A program made the position numbers and the translations under genes. This document shows, one piece after another, positions 33,672 to 42,487 of a stretch of DNA of 64,000 nucleotides. The stretch is from an uncultured Bacteroidota bacterium (lineage in GTDB: Bacteria; Bacteroidota; Bacteroidia; Bacteroidales; UBA12077), in assembly GCA_913055635.1 (NCBI GenBank), contig CAJXLK010000001.1:160626-224625 (forward strand). Reading direction: 5' to 3'. Under the pieces are notes generated by a model that searched no databases, was not told where the DNA came from, and saw only the letters and a list, made by a program, of their open reading frames with translations. How positions within the stretch are numbered: position 1 is the stretch's first letter; every line of letters begins with the position of its first letter.

Positions 33672-34127
33672 TCAGGAGATTGTGATCGAGCGGCGCATTT
33701 GCTGCTCACTTTTAGGAAGGGTGATCGATAAGATCCCTTTTTCGTAATGCGCCTGGATGTTCGCCGGGTCTACCTGATCCGATAAACGGAAACTTCTGCA
33801 GAACCCGCGCATACCAAATTCATCGCGCAAAACCTTACGATGGGATTGCTTTTGCTGGCGGTCTTTTGGAGCTTCATCCTTTACTGAAACCGTAAGCAAG
33901 TCTTTATCGATTTCAAGGTCAAAGTCTGACTTTTCATAACCGGGTACGGCCAAATCAATCCTGTAATTTTTTGGGGTTTCCACGATGTTGGCAGGTGGAA
34001 GGGCTGCGTAACGGCCCTCACGGGTTGTTTCTTCCTGGAATAAGCGGTCCAGTAAATCCGATAAGGCGGTATTGTAGGACCGTTTTTCCCGGGTTGGGTT
34101 TGCGGTGTAAGTGCTTAAACGTGTCAT
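33672..34127 (-). CDS. Small heat-shock protein, Hsp20/alpha-crystallin family
   Basis: 151 residues. The alpha-crystallin domain (about 48-140) has PANIVETPKNYRIDLAVPGYEKSDFDLEIDKDLLTVSVKDE and the closing GILSITLPKSE (G-x-L motif). The C-terminus RRSITIS carries the I-x-I tail used in oligomerisation. ATP-independent holdase, cytosolic. Upstream lies a perfect 16-bp AT palindrome (34161-34176) that could be an operator or chance. Normal length. Confidence 0.95.
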   Translation of the reverse strand: MTRLSTYTANPTREKRSYNTALSDLLDRLFQEETTREGRYAALPPANIVETPKNYRIDLAVPGYEKSDFDLEIDKDLLTVSVKDEAPKDRQQKQSHRKVLRDEFGMRGFCRSFRLSDQVDPANIQAHYEKGILSITLPKSEQQMRRSITIS

Positions 34128-34479
34128 GGCTTCTATTTTTAATTGTTTTAATTTGGATTAAATTAATATATTAATTCGGTTAGGATATAGATCAAATCCA
34201 ATGCCAAAATCAAAGAAGGATTGGGCAGGGTGGAGGTTGGTGGTTGATTGTCAGGATGATGCTCTGTACCGGACGGGGTGTTTTCCTGGAGGGCAGGATT
34301 CTTCCGGATAAAGACTGCCTGAAAGGCCTGTGTGGTGTTCCAGTGCATTTTGGCCTTTTGAATGAGGCCATGAAATCATGACAATTTGGCTTCAATTGAC
34401 CCCGAACGGTTGACAAGATGACATATACGCCAATGAATCAATTACCGATTCTTCTTGCTAATTTTGCAAAAAAAGACCG
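34128..34479. other. Divergent intergenic region hsp20/trmD
   Basis: Holds the palindrome AATTAATATATTAATT (34161-34176), 34 bases upstream of the hsp20 start, and the -7 element of trmD. Nothing else is supportable. Confidence 0.5.
34459..34466 (+). promoter_or_regulatory. -7 promoter element for trmD
   Basis: TAATTTTG matches TAnnTTTG and ends 13 bases before the ATG, which implies a nearly leaderless mRNA. No clear -33 was found. Confidence 0.45.
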
Positions 34480-35193
34480 ATGCGGATTGATATATTGACC
34501 GGATTGCCGGATTTGTTCAAAGGTCCACTGGATCAGTCCATTATACAGCGGGCCCGTGAGCGGGAGTTGGTAGAGATATACCTTCACAATTTAAGGGACT
34601 ACAGCACCGATAAGCACCGAAGCATTGATGACTATGCCTTTGGTGGGGGTGCGGGGATGGTCATGTCGATTGAACCCATTGACCGGGCCATTAGCCACCT
34701 TACGGGACAGCGCCATTATGATGAGATCCTTTACACTGCCCCTGAAGGCGAAAAGTATCACCAAAAAATGGCCAATTATTTCTCGACCCTTCAAAACATC
34801 ATCATCCTGTGTGGCCATTACAAAGGAGTGGATCAACGGGTACGCGAGCATTTGATCACCCGTGAAATATCCATTGGTGATTACGTGATGACCGGTGGAG
34901 AGCTGGCGGCAGCGGTTATCGTTGATACGACCGTGCGGTTGCTGCCCGGGGTGATCAACGACGAAACATCCGCCCTGACCGATTCCTTTCAGGATGACCT
35001 GCTGGCTCCCCCGGTTTATACCCGCCCGGCCGAATACAAAGGCTGGAAAGTGCCTGATGTTTTGCGCTCGGGAAATTTTCATGAAATAGAAAAATGGCGC
35101 GAACAACAATCCCTGGAACGCACCCGCAAGCACAGACCCGACTTGCTGGGTGATTCTGACCATCCTGGTGCATCCGGTGAATCAACGCCCTAG
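34480..35193 (+). CDS. trmD: tRNA (guanine-37-N1)-methyltransferase TrmD
   Basis: 237 residues of the SPOUT trefoil-knot fold. [24 protein letters not shown], the knot segment [14 protein letters not shown] (residues about 108-121), [29 protein letters not shown] and the C-terminal [10 protein letters not shown] are all present. It methylates G37 of tRNAs with S-adenosylmethionine and so prevents frameshifting. Usually found with rimM and rplS, but stands alone here. Confidence 0.97.
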   Translation: MRIDILTGLPDLFKGPLDQSIIQRARERELVEIYLHNLRDYSTDKHRSIDDYAFGGGAGMVMSIEPIDRAISHLTGQRHYDEILYTAPEGEKYHQKMANYFSTLQNIIILCGHYKGVDQRVREHLITREISIGDYVMTGGELAAAVIVDTTVRLLPGVINDETSALTDSFQDDLLAPPVYTRPAEYKGWKVPDVLRSGNFHEIEKWREQQSLERTRKHRPDLLGDSDHPGASGESTP

Positions 35194-35510
35194 AGAAGTT
35201 TTAACTTTGATTTCTCAGGGCAGAGGCATCAACAAATCGGGGCTTCATTTTGCCTGTATGGTTAAAAAGACCAAATGTTGCGGTATGAGTACTTAATATG
35301 CTTCAGCACATGGCCATGCCACATTCCATGTATCTCAATTTACCCGAAACTTGCAGCGATCGTTCACGTATAATTCATCACTAAGAGGAATCATGGGCTG
35401 GTCCACGTACCCAATCCATTGCGCTGTTATTCAGGGTCCTGTCTCCGGAAAGGCGGTTATATTGTGACCGGGTGCCATTTGAAGGATCAGCTCTGCGTTT
35501 TCAATGAAGT
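35194..35510. other. Intergenic region trmD/cyclase
   Basis: 317 bp in which I see no gene, promoter match or repeat. Confidence 0.45.
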
Positions 35511-37007
35511 ATGTCGACACCCACACAGCAAATGCATCAAACCATCTTACTGATCGATGAATCGGGCCAAAACAGGGAACAGGTCGAATCCATCGGAAAA
35601 AGGCCTGGAGAATCATGGCAGGTGGTATCGGCTGGTGAACGGGAGTTCTCGCAAAAAGCCCGCAATCTCATACCCGATTACGTTTTGATCGATGCATCCT
35701 CCTATACCCCGGATCTGATTGAAGAACTTGAAAGGCTCGAGAAAGACCGCATCATCCATCATACCCCGGTTTTGTTTCTTTTTGATCCCCGGCAGAAGGA
35801 GTCGATCTGCAACCTGCTGGAATACCGTACGGCCCATTTTCTGTTGAAACCCGTTGATCCCGATGAGCTTTACCTGCGCCTGCAGGCCGCCAAAAAGTGG
35901 TATCATTACATCAAACAACTTAACCGGACCAATGAACGTTTGAGCAACTTATCTGAGGTGGCCCGCAATACCTCCAATGCCGTGGTTATCTTTCAAACCG
36001 ACGGATCCATTGAGTGGGCCAACGAGGGCTTTGAACGGATGTATGGTTACACCCCTGAAGCTTACCGGCAATTGCATGACCATATTATTTTTTCCGCCCA
36101 AAGCGATCACCTCCAGGTGGTGTTGGATCATTTCAGGGGAGGCGGCGAGTCATTTAGCCTGGATCATCAAATCATTACCCGCAGTGGCCAACATAAATGG
36201 ATTCAAACCACCCTGACGCCCATCCGCAATGTGTACGGTTACCTGGACAAGATGGTGGCCATCGAATCTGATGTGACCGAATTGAGGAAAGAAAAAGAAA
36301 AATCGGATAACCTGCTGCTTAATATCCTGCCTTTTGAAATTGCCGAGCAACTTAAAAAGAAAGGTGCTGCCAAATCCCGCAAATATAGAAGCGCAACGGT
36401 CATGTTTGCCGACTTCGCCAATTTTACCGGCCTTACGGAAGTCATGTCGGTGCACGATTTAATCAATGAATTGAACCGTTACGTTCAGAAATTTGATGAA
36501 CTCATTGACCACCATTTTGTGGAGAAGATTAAAACCATTGGCGATGCCTATATGTGTGCCGGGGGGTTGCCCCTGAAGAATTATAGCCACCCGTTTGATG
36601 TGGTGCTGGCGGCCTTGGAGATCCGGGATTATGTAAGACAAAAAGCCGTTGAAAAACAGCGAAAAGGCGAGCATATATGGCAACTGCGCATAGGCATTCA
36701 TACCGGGGAAGTGATGGCCGGGGTGATCGGTAGCAAACGTTTTGCCTATGATATCTGGGGCCGTACCGTTAACATTGCCAATGAGATGGAGGAGATGAGT
36801 GAGGTGGGGGCCATTAATGTTTCGGGTTCGACCGTGGAATACATTCAGGATTATTTTGAGCTGACCTATCGGGGGGAAATTAGGATGAAAAACACCGGCG
36901 AGCCCCTTCAAATGTATTTTGTGAACCGGTTGAAGCCTGAATTTTCAAAAGATTCGGGAGGTATTTATCCCAATCAAAAATTCCAAAAGGTTTTGGCCAA
37001 ATATTAA
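35511..37007 (+). CDS. REC-PAS-class III adenylate/guanylate cyclase with altered active site
   Basis: 498 residues, soluble. A receiver-like domain (about 11-128) has Asp61 (LIDAS) and Lys113 (LLKPVD). A PAS domain spans about 148-258 (SIEWANEGFERMYGYTPEAYRQL). A coiled linker with NILPFEIAEQLKKKG precedes a class III cyclase domain (290-490). Metal-binding Asp301 (FADFANFTG) and Asp345 (KTIGDAY) and substrate-side Lys339 and Asp414 (YDIWG) are present. The motif normally written N-x-x-x-R reads NIANE, so the transition-state Arg is Glu425, and the residue after WG is Arg418 rather than Asp/Asn. Either the enzyme is inactive or its mechanism is modified. The gene stands alone. Confidence 0.9.
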   Translation: MSTPTQQMHQTILLIDESGQNREQVESIGKRPGESWQVVSAGEREFSQKARNLIPDYVLIDASSYTPDLIEELERLEKDRIIHHTPVLFLFDPRQKESICNLLEYRTAHFLLKPVDPDELYLRLQAAKKWYHYIKQLNRTNERLSNLSEVARNTSNAVVIFQTDGSIEWANEGFERMYGYTPEAYRQLHDHIIFSAQSDHLQVVLDHFRGGGESFSLDHQIITRSGQHKWIQTTLTPIRNVYGYLDKMVAIESDVTELRKEKEKSDNLLLNILPFEIAEQLKKKGAAKSRKYRSATVMFADFANFTGLTEVMSVHDLINELNRYVQKFDELIDHHFVEKIKTIGDAYMCAGGLPLKNYSHPFDVVLAALEIRDYVRQKAVEKQRKGEHIWQLRIGIHTGEVMAGVIGSKRFAYDIWGRTVNIANEMEEMSEVGAINVSGSTVEYIQDYFELTYRGEIRMKNTGEPLQMYFVNRLKPEFSKDSGGIYPNQKFQKVLAKY

Positions 37008-37116
37008 CCTTTCCGGGCTATAACCCTCCGGGCCGAATACTTTGTCTTTTCCCCTGCCTGCAACCAGCACCACGAGCCGGGGGGCATTCTTAGTTGGAGG
37101 GCAAACACAAAAAATG

Positions 37117-37611
37117 CTATTGGTCTGAATCCCTTAGGTTTACTTCTGTAAAGCCATGGGGGAGGAATTGTTCCACATTTTCGGCCACAATGATCTTTTC
37201 ACTGCCAAACAGGATGATTTCAATGGGGGTTTGGTATCTCCTTTCACTTTCCAGGAGCACTTGCAGGCATGCCCCACATGGGGGAAACGGTTTTTTGATG
37301 GGCTCTTCACCATTGTTCGCTGCAATGGCCAGGGCAATCACGGGGGTTTGAGGATAGCGGGCATTGGCATAGAAAACAGCGGTTCGCTCGGCGCAAAGGC
37401 CTGAGGGGAAGGCCGAATTTTCCTGATTGCTGGCATGGACGATTTGCTGATTCTCCAGGCGAACCGCTGCCCCTACGAAAAAATTGCTGTAGGGAGCATA
37501 GGCCGTTGAAGCCGCTTTCCTGGCTTCATCAATGAGCTGGCTTTGCTGGCTGGTGAGTTCCTGCCGGGAGGGATATTCATAAACCGTTGAGGTGAGTTCC
37601 TTTTTCTTCAT
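37117..37611 (-). CDS. cdd: Cytidine deaminase
   Basis: 164 residues. The zinc-binding signatures CAERTAVFY (Cys and the proton-shuttling Glu) and PCGACLQVLLE, together with AYAPYSNFFVGAAV near residue 40, identify a homotetrameric-type cytidine/deoxycytidine deaminase. Pyrimidine salvage, cytosolic. It has its own promoter, which overlaps face to face with that of the divergent glucosaminidase gene. Confidence 0.95.
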   Translation of the reverse strand: MKKKELTSTVYEYPSRQELTSQQSQLIDEARKAASTAYAPYSNFFVGAAVRLENQQIVHASNQENSAFPSGLCAERTAVFYANARYPQTPVIALAIAANNGEEPIKKPFPPCGACLQVLLESERRYQTPIEIILFGSEKIIVAENVEQFLPHGFTEVNLRDSDQ

Positions 37612-37641
37612 ATTCCCCGTATATTTGGAAACAGATTTGCA

Positions 37642-37671
37642 TTGTCCCTCAAAGATAAAACTTTATATTTG
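37642..37671 (+). promoter_or_regulatory. Promoter of the glucosaminidase/LysM gene
   Basis: TTG (37642-37644), a 19-bp spacer and TATATTTG (37664-37671), which ends 19 bases before the ATG at 37691. Confidence 0.72.
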
Positions 37672-37678
37672 ATCCAAA
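37650..37678 (-). promoter_or_regulatory. Promoter of cdd, overlapping the divergent promoter
   Basis: On the minus strand TTTG (37678-37675), a 17-bp spacer and TATCTTTG (37657-37650). It interlocks with the plus-strand promoter 37642-37671, so both cannot be bound at once. Confidence 0.65.
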
Positions 37679-37690
37679 CAATTACACCCC

Positions 37691-38671
37691 ATGAATTTCC
37701 GGTATTTATTGGCTTTTTTGCTGCTTTTTGCATCTTGTTCCACCACCCAGAAATCTTTCACACCCGGTCATACCGAAGAAAGTAAGGCCTATGTTCAACA
37801 ATATAAGGATTTGGCCGTTCGCGAAATGCAGCGAACCGGTATACCGGCCAGCATTACACTTGCCCAGGGCATACTGGAGTCCGATTATGGCCGCAGCCGG
37901 CTGGCCCGCCAGGCCAATAACCATTTTGGCATCAAATGCCATGATAGCTGGAGCGGGAAAAGGATCTACCATGACGACGACCGGCGGGATGAATGTTTCA
38001 GACAGTATTCAAGTGTTTATCAATCCTACCGCGATCATTCCCGCTTTTTAAAAGGTTCTCAGCGGTATGCGTTTTTATTCCGTTATGAGCGTACGGCATA
38101 CAAGAAATGGGCAAGGGGATTAAAGAAAGCCGGATATGCCACAAGCCCTACTTATGCTTCCCGCCTGATTGAGTTGATTGAACGTTATGGGTTGCACCGT
38201 TTCGATAAAAACCCACGGTTGGCCTCTGCTAATGCTGCTATGAATGTTTCCACCGGAAGGAGTTCGCTTGGCGATGTGGATAATTTTACCTTTTCCCCTG
38301 GCAAACATCGCATTAGAACGCGCAACCGCATTGATTATATAGTGGTTAAAGAAGGCGATACGTTCAAAAGCCTGAACAAAGAGCTGAACCTTATACCCGG
38401 AGAGTTGAAGAAATACAATGAATTGAGCGATACTGCCTCTTTATATCCCGGGCGGATATTGTACCTTCAGCCAAAGCGAAATAAGGCTGCCAGGGGCTTT
38501 GAAACTCATAAGGTGAAAAAGGGCGATACCATGTATTCCATTTCTCAAAAATATGGCATAGAGCTCGAAGAGCTTTATGAACGCAACCGGATGGACCCCT
38601 CGGAGGAACCCCAACGCGGCGATAAAATTTGGTTGCGGGGGAAAAAACCCCGGGAAAAGGCCTCCCAATAA
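37691..38671 (+). CDS. Lipoprotein N-acetylglucosaminidase with two LysM domains
   Basis: 326 residues. The lipobox LLFASC places Cys16 as the lipidated residue. A GH73 (flagellar-type muramidase/glucosaminidase) domain spans about 35-180, with Glu63 in LAQGILESDYGRS and NNHFGIKC. Two LysM peptidoglycan-binding domains follow (about 217-262 and 273-318, each with the pattern Y-V-V-K-x-G-D-T and P-G-x-I-L). It cleaves the glycan backbone during wall growth or separation. Anchored to a membrane facing the periplasm. Confidence 0.94.
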   Translation: MNFRYLLAFLLLFASCSTTQKSFTPGHTEESKAYVQQYKDLAVREMQRTGIPASITLAQGILESDYGRSRLARQANNHFGIKCHDSWSGKRIYHDDDRRDECFRQYSSVYQSYRDHSRFLKGSQRYAFLFRYERTAYKKWARGLKKAGYATSPTYASRLIELIERYGLHRFDKNPRLASANAAMNVSTGRSSLGDVDNFTFSPGKHRIRTRNRIDYIVVKEGDTFKSLNKELNLIPGELKKYNELSDTASLYPGRILYLQPKRNKAARGFETHKVKKGDTMYSISQKYGIELEELYERNRMDPSEEPQRGDKIWLRGKKPREKASQ

Positions 38672-38864
38672 ACCTATTTACCAGTTATTACCCGCACAGC
38701 CGCCTTTGACAGGATGTGATCATTGTTATAGATTGTTTTCCCTGTCCTCTCTGGGATTAATCGTTCTACCAACCTTCTTTAGCAGGATCTGATTGCTGGT
38801 AGCCCGTTTTTTGCAGAACCATTCATTGATGCCACCAGCGGGGGGAGGCAGTCTGCCGCCATTT

Positions 38865-39833
38865 TTACTGGCAGTGGTAGGCTGTGATCTCGCGGAAGCC
38901 TTTCAGGAATTCTTCCGTCGCCATTTTCTTCTTTCCTGCCTGCTGTATCTCTTTGAGGTGAATGAACCCGTCCCAGGCAGCTACCTTCAAATAGCTTTTA
39001 TGATCGCTGTGCAGGCTTCCAGCCGGGTAATCGTGGGTTTTATATTCGGGCAGGCCATGGTAAACCTTCAGTGGGAAGGTCTCCGAGTTAGACAATCGGG
39101 TCCAGGCAGCCGGGTAGGGGCTTAGCCCACGAATAAAATTGTAAATGACCTGTGTGGATTGATTCCAGTTAATTTGACAATCGGCTTTATGGATTTTAGG
39201 GGCTTTTTTGGGCGGGGCATGGGAAGCGGCCAGCTCATTTTGATCGATGGCTTGATAATTGCCTGTTCGAATGGCTTCCACGGTTTCCACGACCAGTTCG
39301 CCCCCCAGTTCCATCAGCCTGTCGTGCAGGCTACCGGCGCTGTCATGGGGTTCAATGGGGGTTTTTTTCCATTTAATGACCTTCCCGGTATCGACTTTGG
39401 GATCGAGGAAGAAGGTGGTTACCCCGGTCTGGCTTTCTCCCTGCATGATGGCATGGTTGATGGGGGCTGCCCCACGGTAATCTGGCAGCAGCGATGCATG
39501 CAGGTTGAAGGTGCCGTAATGGGGAATGGTAAATATGCGCGGGGGGAGGATCTTAAAAGCCACCACCACCTGGAGCGATGGGTTGAGTTCCTCCAGTTCA
39601 CGGGCAAAAGAGGGGTCGTCAAGGTGATTGGGTTGTAGAAGCCGCAACCCCCGCTGGCGGGCAAATGCCTTTACGGGCGATTCCTTTAATTTTTGTCCCC
39701 GGCCGGCCGGCTTGTCCGGATTGGTGACAACCCCCACTACATTATAGCCCTGTTCAATCAACTGTCTTAGGCTCTCCACGGCAAAATCCGGTGTGCCCAT
39801 GAATATGATGCGGAATGATTCGTCGGATATCAT
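38865..39833 (-). CDS. fmt: Methionyl-tRNA formyltransferase
   Basis: 322 residues from the ATG at 39833; an upstream TTG would add nine residues that have no counterpart in the family. FRIIFMGTPDFAVESLRQL starts the formyl-transferase fold. HASLLPDYRGAAPINHAIMQGESQTGVTTFFLD carries the active-site Asn/His/Asp, and the C-terminal tRNA-binding domain follows from about residue 205. It formylates initiator Met-tRNA. A -7 element lies at 39858-39865. Confidence 0.96.
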   Translation of the reverse strand: MISDESFRIIFMGTPDFAVESLRQLIEQGYNVVGVVTNPDKPAGRGQKLKESPVKAFARQRGLRLLQPNHLDDPSFARELEELNPSLQVVVAFKILPPRIFTIPHYGTFNLHASLLPDYRGAAPINHAIMQGESQTGVTTFFLDPKVDTGKVIKWKKTPIEPHDSAGSLHDRLMELGGELVVETVEAIRTGNYQAIDQNELAASHAPPKKAPKIHKADCQINWNQSTQVIYNFIRGLSPYPAAWTRLSNSETFPLKVYHGLPEYKTHDYPAGSLHSDHKSYLKVAAWDGFIHLKEIQQAGKKKMATEEFLKGFREITAYHCQ

Positions 39834-39857
39834 AAAAGCAGGATTTGATGTACCCGG

Positions 39858-39865
39858 CAAAATTA
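39858..39865 (-). promoter_or_regulatory. -7 promoter element for fmt
   Basis: On the minus strand TAATTTTG, about 25 bases before the fmt ATG. No well-spaced -33. Confidence 0.42.
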
Positions 39866-40072
39866 GCCAATAAAATTCAAATTGTTAATTTTACAGGTTT
39901 GATATCAGGGGGGCAACCATATGGGTTTGAATGGAAACAGGGACTTTGTCCGTTTTCTGGACTGGTTGTTGGCCATCAAAGCAATAGTTGCCTGACCTTG
40001 GACAGATATTATATAATACCTCTGTTGGTTGGTCGACAGGCACAATGTCGACACCTATGAGGCTCGAGCAGT

Positions 40073-40936
40073 ATGATGAAAAGATTCAGCATAAACCCAT
40101 TCGGTATGAAACGATTTAACTGGACCATTTTTATAAGTTTTAACCTGTTTTTCACTTTTTTACTGATGGCCTTATCCGGCATCATTCTCTATTTTAAGCC
40201 TGAAGGAACCATAGCCCGGTGGCTGGACTGGGATATTCTTTGGCTTGATAAGTCAGGCTGGGAATCATTACACACGGTTTTTTCTTTTTTATTCATGGCT
40301 TTTGCGCTCTTCCATATATTAAAGATTCATTTATTTAATCTGCGGGTTTATTTTTTAAAGTTCAGGTCCCGCGACAAAGCCCGTGAGTTATATTTATCCT
40401 TGATGATCACCGTCTTATTTACTGTGGGGACGGTGATGATGCTGCCCCCGTTTCACTCGATTTATCAGGGCGGCAATCATCTTTCAGCGCTGTGGAAGAA
40501 CCGGGTAGAAGTGGCCGATCAGGGGGTATCCCCGCGGATATCCCTGGAAAAAGCGGCAGCTGGAATGGGGATGAATGGTGAAGCACTGGCAGGCTGGATT
40601 GACCGGCAGGAGGATCTGGAGGATCTCTCGCCGGAGGCTTCGCTTATGGCCAATGCCAGGGGCAATGATGTGACCCCCTATGGGCTTTATCAGCGGTTGA
40701 AGCGGGAGGCCGTCGGCAGGGATCGTAGTCAACGCCTCTATGGGTCTATTACCCTGGAAGAGCTGGGCCTGATTTTGGAGGTGCCTTCCTCCCGGATACA
40801 GGCTTTTTTACGCCACCAATATGATTTGCACGAGGTGGCCCCCAGCTCCGATCTCCTGGAGCTTTCCAGAAGAGCCGATCAAAAGCCCGCGGAATTGAAA
40901 AAAGCTATTGTGGAAGGCTTGAGCGGCAGATCCTGA
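40073..40936 (+). CDS. DUF4405 membrane protein with C-terminal helical repeat domain
   Basis: 287 residues. Three membrane helices (about 18-40, 66-92 and 108-128) with His residues in SLHTVFSFLFMAFALFHILKIHLF match DUF4405, a cytochrome b-like family. A soluble C-terminal part (about 150-287) contains repeated helical units: ISLEKAAAGMGMNGEALAGWI, ITLEELGLILEVPSSRIQAFL and a third, PAELKKAIVEGL. These resemble the small helical domains seen in other DUF4405 proteins. Heme binding through the His residues is an inference. Two in-frame Mets (1 and 2) open it. A terminator follows. Confidence 0.85.
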   Translation: MMKRFSINPFGMKRFNWTIFISFNLFFTFLLMALSGIILYFKPEGTIARWLDWDILWLDKSGWESLHTVFSFLFMAFALFHILKIHLFNLRVYFLKFRSRDKARELYLSLMITVLFTVGTVMMLPPFHSIYQGGNHLSALWKNRVEVADQGVSPRISLEKAAAGMGMNGEALAGWIDRQEDLEDLSPEASLMANARGNDVTPYGLYQRLKREAVGRDRSQRLYGSITLEELGLILEVPSSRIQAFLRHQYDLHEVAPSSDLLELSRRADQKPAELKKAIVEGLSGRS

Positions 40937-40971
40937 CCCCAACAACGCAAAAAGCCAGTTTTTATCTGCCT

Positions 40972-41007
40972 GCGGGTCCACCCTTTTTCGGAGGGGTGCC
41001 CGCTTTT
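40972..41007 (+). terminator. Rho-independent terminator after the DUF4405 gene
   Basis: Stems GCGGG (40972-40976)/CCCGC (40999-41003) and CACCC (40979-40983)/GGGTG (40994-40998), then TTTT. It lies 36 bases after the stop. Confidence 0.6.
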
Positions 41008-41042
41008 AACCGTCTGAGGGTTTACCCTTTTTCTGTTGAGTC

Positions 41043-42365
41043 TCAGCTATTGTCGTGGGAAGAACGGGAAGAAGGGTTGAGGGATTCTTCTTCCTCCTTT
41101 TGGCGCCGCATCTTTTCAATGTCTTCTTTGGGGTTCACCAGTTCAAGGCTATGGCCCATCTTGAGTTTTTTGGTTTCCAGGTAGAACCGATTGTGCTTGT
41201 TGGGGGTGACTTCCAGGGGGATGTTTTCGACGACTTCCAGACCATAGCCTTCCAGGCCCTTTCTTTTGACCGGGTTGTTGGTCAGCAACCTGATTTTACC
41301 CAGGCCCAGCTCGCTAAGGATGTTGGCGCCTACGCCATAATCCCTTTCATCTTCTTCAAAACCCAGGTCCAGGTTGGCCTCAACCGTGTCCCTTCCCTGT
41401 TCCTGCAGTTTGTAGGCCTTTATTTTGTTGAAAAGCCCAATCCCGCGACCTTCCTGATTCATGTACACCAATACGCCCCGTCCTTCCTGATCAATCATTG
41501 TCATGGCTTTATGCAGCTGGGGACCACAGTCACAACGTTTGGAACCAAAGATATCGCCGGTCACACAGGATGAATGAACCCGCACCAGCACCGGGTCATC
41601 CTTGGTCCATGTGCCCTTAACCAGGGCAATATGCTCCACCCCATTGGATTTCTGTTTGAAGGGGATCAGTTCAAAGTCACCGTATTCGGTGGGCAGCTTC
41701 ACCCTTACCCCGCGTTCAATGAGGCTCTCCTGTCGTATGCGGTAAGCAATCAGATCTTCGATGGAAACGATCTTGAGGTCGAATTGATCGGCAATTTCAA
41801 AAAGCTCCGGCAAGCGGGCCATGCTTCCATCATCATTCATGATCTCGACCAGGGCGCCCCCGGGCCTTAATCCGGCCAGGCGGGTGAAGTCGACCACCGC
41901 TTCGGTATGGCCGGCCCTTCTTAATACCCCTTTTTGCTTGGCTTTTAGCGGGAAAACATGGCCGGGACGACCCAAATCTTCCGGGGCCGTATCCGGATCA
42001 ACCAACGATTTGATGGTCTTGGCCCGATCTGAGGCGGAGATGCCGGTGGTACACCCATGCCCGATCAAGTCAACCGAGACAGTGAAGGGGGTCTCATGCA
42101 GGGAAGTATTCTTGCCCACCATCAGCTCCAAATCCAATTCTTCACATCGGGATTCAGGTAATGGCGCACATATCAGCCCCCTTCCATATTTGGCCATGAA
42201 GTTGACAATCTCAGGGGTGATCTTTTCTCCGGCTACGATGAAATCTCCTTCATTTTCCCGGTCTTCATCGTCTACCACAATCACTACCTGCCCGGCTTGG
42301 ATGTCTTCAATGGCTTCTTCTATGCTGTTGAGTTGATGCTCGAGTTGTTGCCGCTGATTCGCCAT
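41043..42365 (-). CDS. ribBA: Bifunctional DHBP synthase / GTP cyclohydrolase II
   Basis: 440 residues. The N-terminal RibB part (about 1-215) has [20 protein letters not shown] and [14 protein letters not shown]. The C-terminal RibA part (about 220-405) has zinc Cys ligands in [20 protein letters not shown] and [18 protein letters not shown]. These are the two entry reactions of riboflavin synthesis. A short Ser-rich tail ends the protein. The -7 element TACTTTTG is at 42409-42416. Confidence 0.96.
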   Translation of the reverse strand: MANQRQQLEHQLNSIEEAIEDIQAGQVVIVVDDEDRENEGDFIVAGEKITPEIVNFMAKYGRGLICAPLPESRCEELDLELMVGKNTSLHETPFTVSVDLIGHGCTTGISASDRAKTIKSLVDPDTAPEDLGRPGHVFPLKAKQKGVLRRAGHTEAVVDFTRLAGLRPGGALVEIMNDDGSMARLPELFEIADQFDLKIVSIEDLIAYRIRQESLIERGVRVKLPTEYGDFELIPFKQKSNGVEHIALVKGTWTKDDPVLVRVHSSCVTGDIFGSKRCDCGPQLHKAMTMIDQEGRGVLVYMNQEGRGIGLFNKIKAYKLQEQGRDTVEANLDLGFEEDERDYGVGANILSELGLGKIRLLTNNPVKRKGLEGYGLEVVENIPLEVTPNKHNRFYLETKKLKMGHSLELVNPKEDIEKMRRQKEEEESLNPSSRSSHDNS

Positions 42366-42408
42366 AAAGCACGAAGTATAATGGAATATTTCTATTTCTG
42401 TTATGTTG

Positions 42409-42416
42409 CAAAAGTA
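42409..42416 (-). promoter_or_regulatory. -7 promoter element for ribBA
   Basis: On the minus strand TACTTTTG. The leader would be about 35 bases, too short to hold an FMN riboswitch, and no RFN-type sequence was seen. Confidence 0.45.
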
Positions 42417-42487
42417 TATAAACTGACAAAAATAGCCTAATGAATGTTTATAAACTGATTAAATTGCCCCACGAATGGTTTTCTAAA

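Noticed and set aside
42366-42487. FMN riboswitch upstream of ribBA
   Set aside because: The leader implied by the -7 element is about 35 bases, and no RFN consensus was seen.
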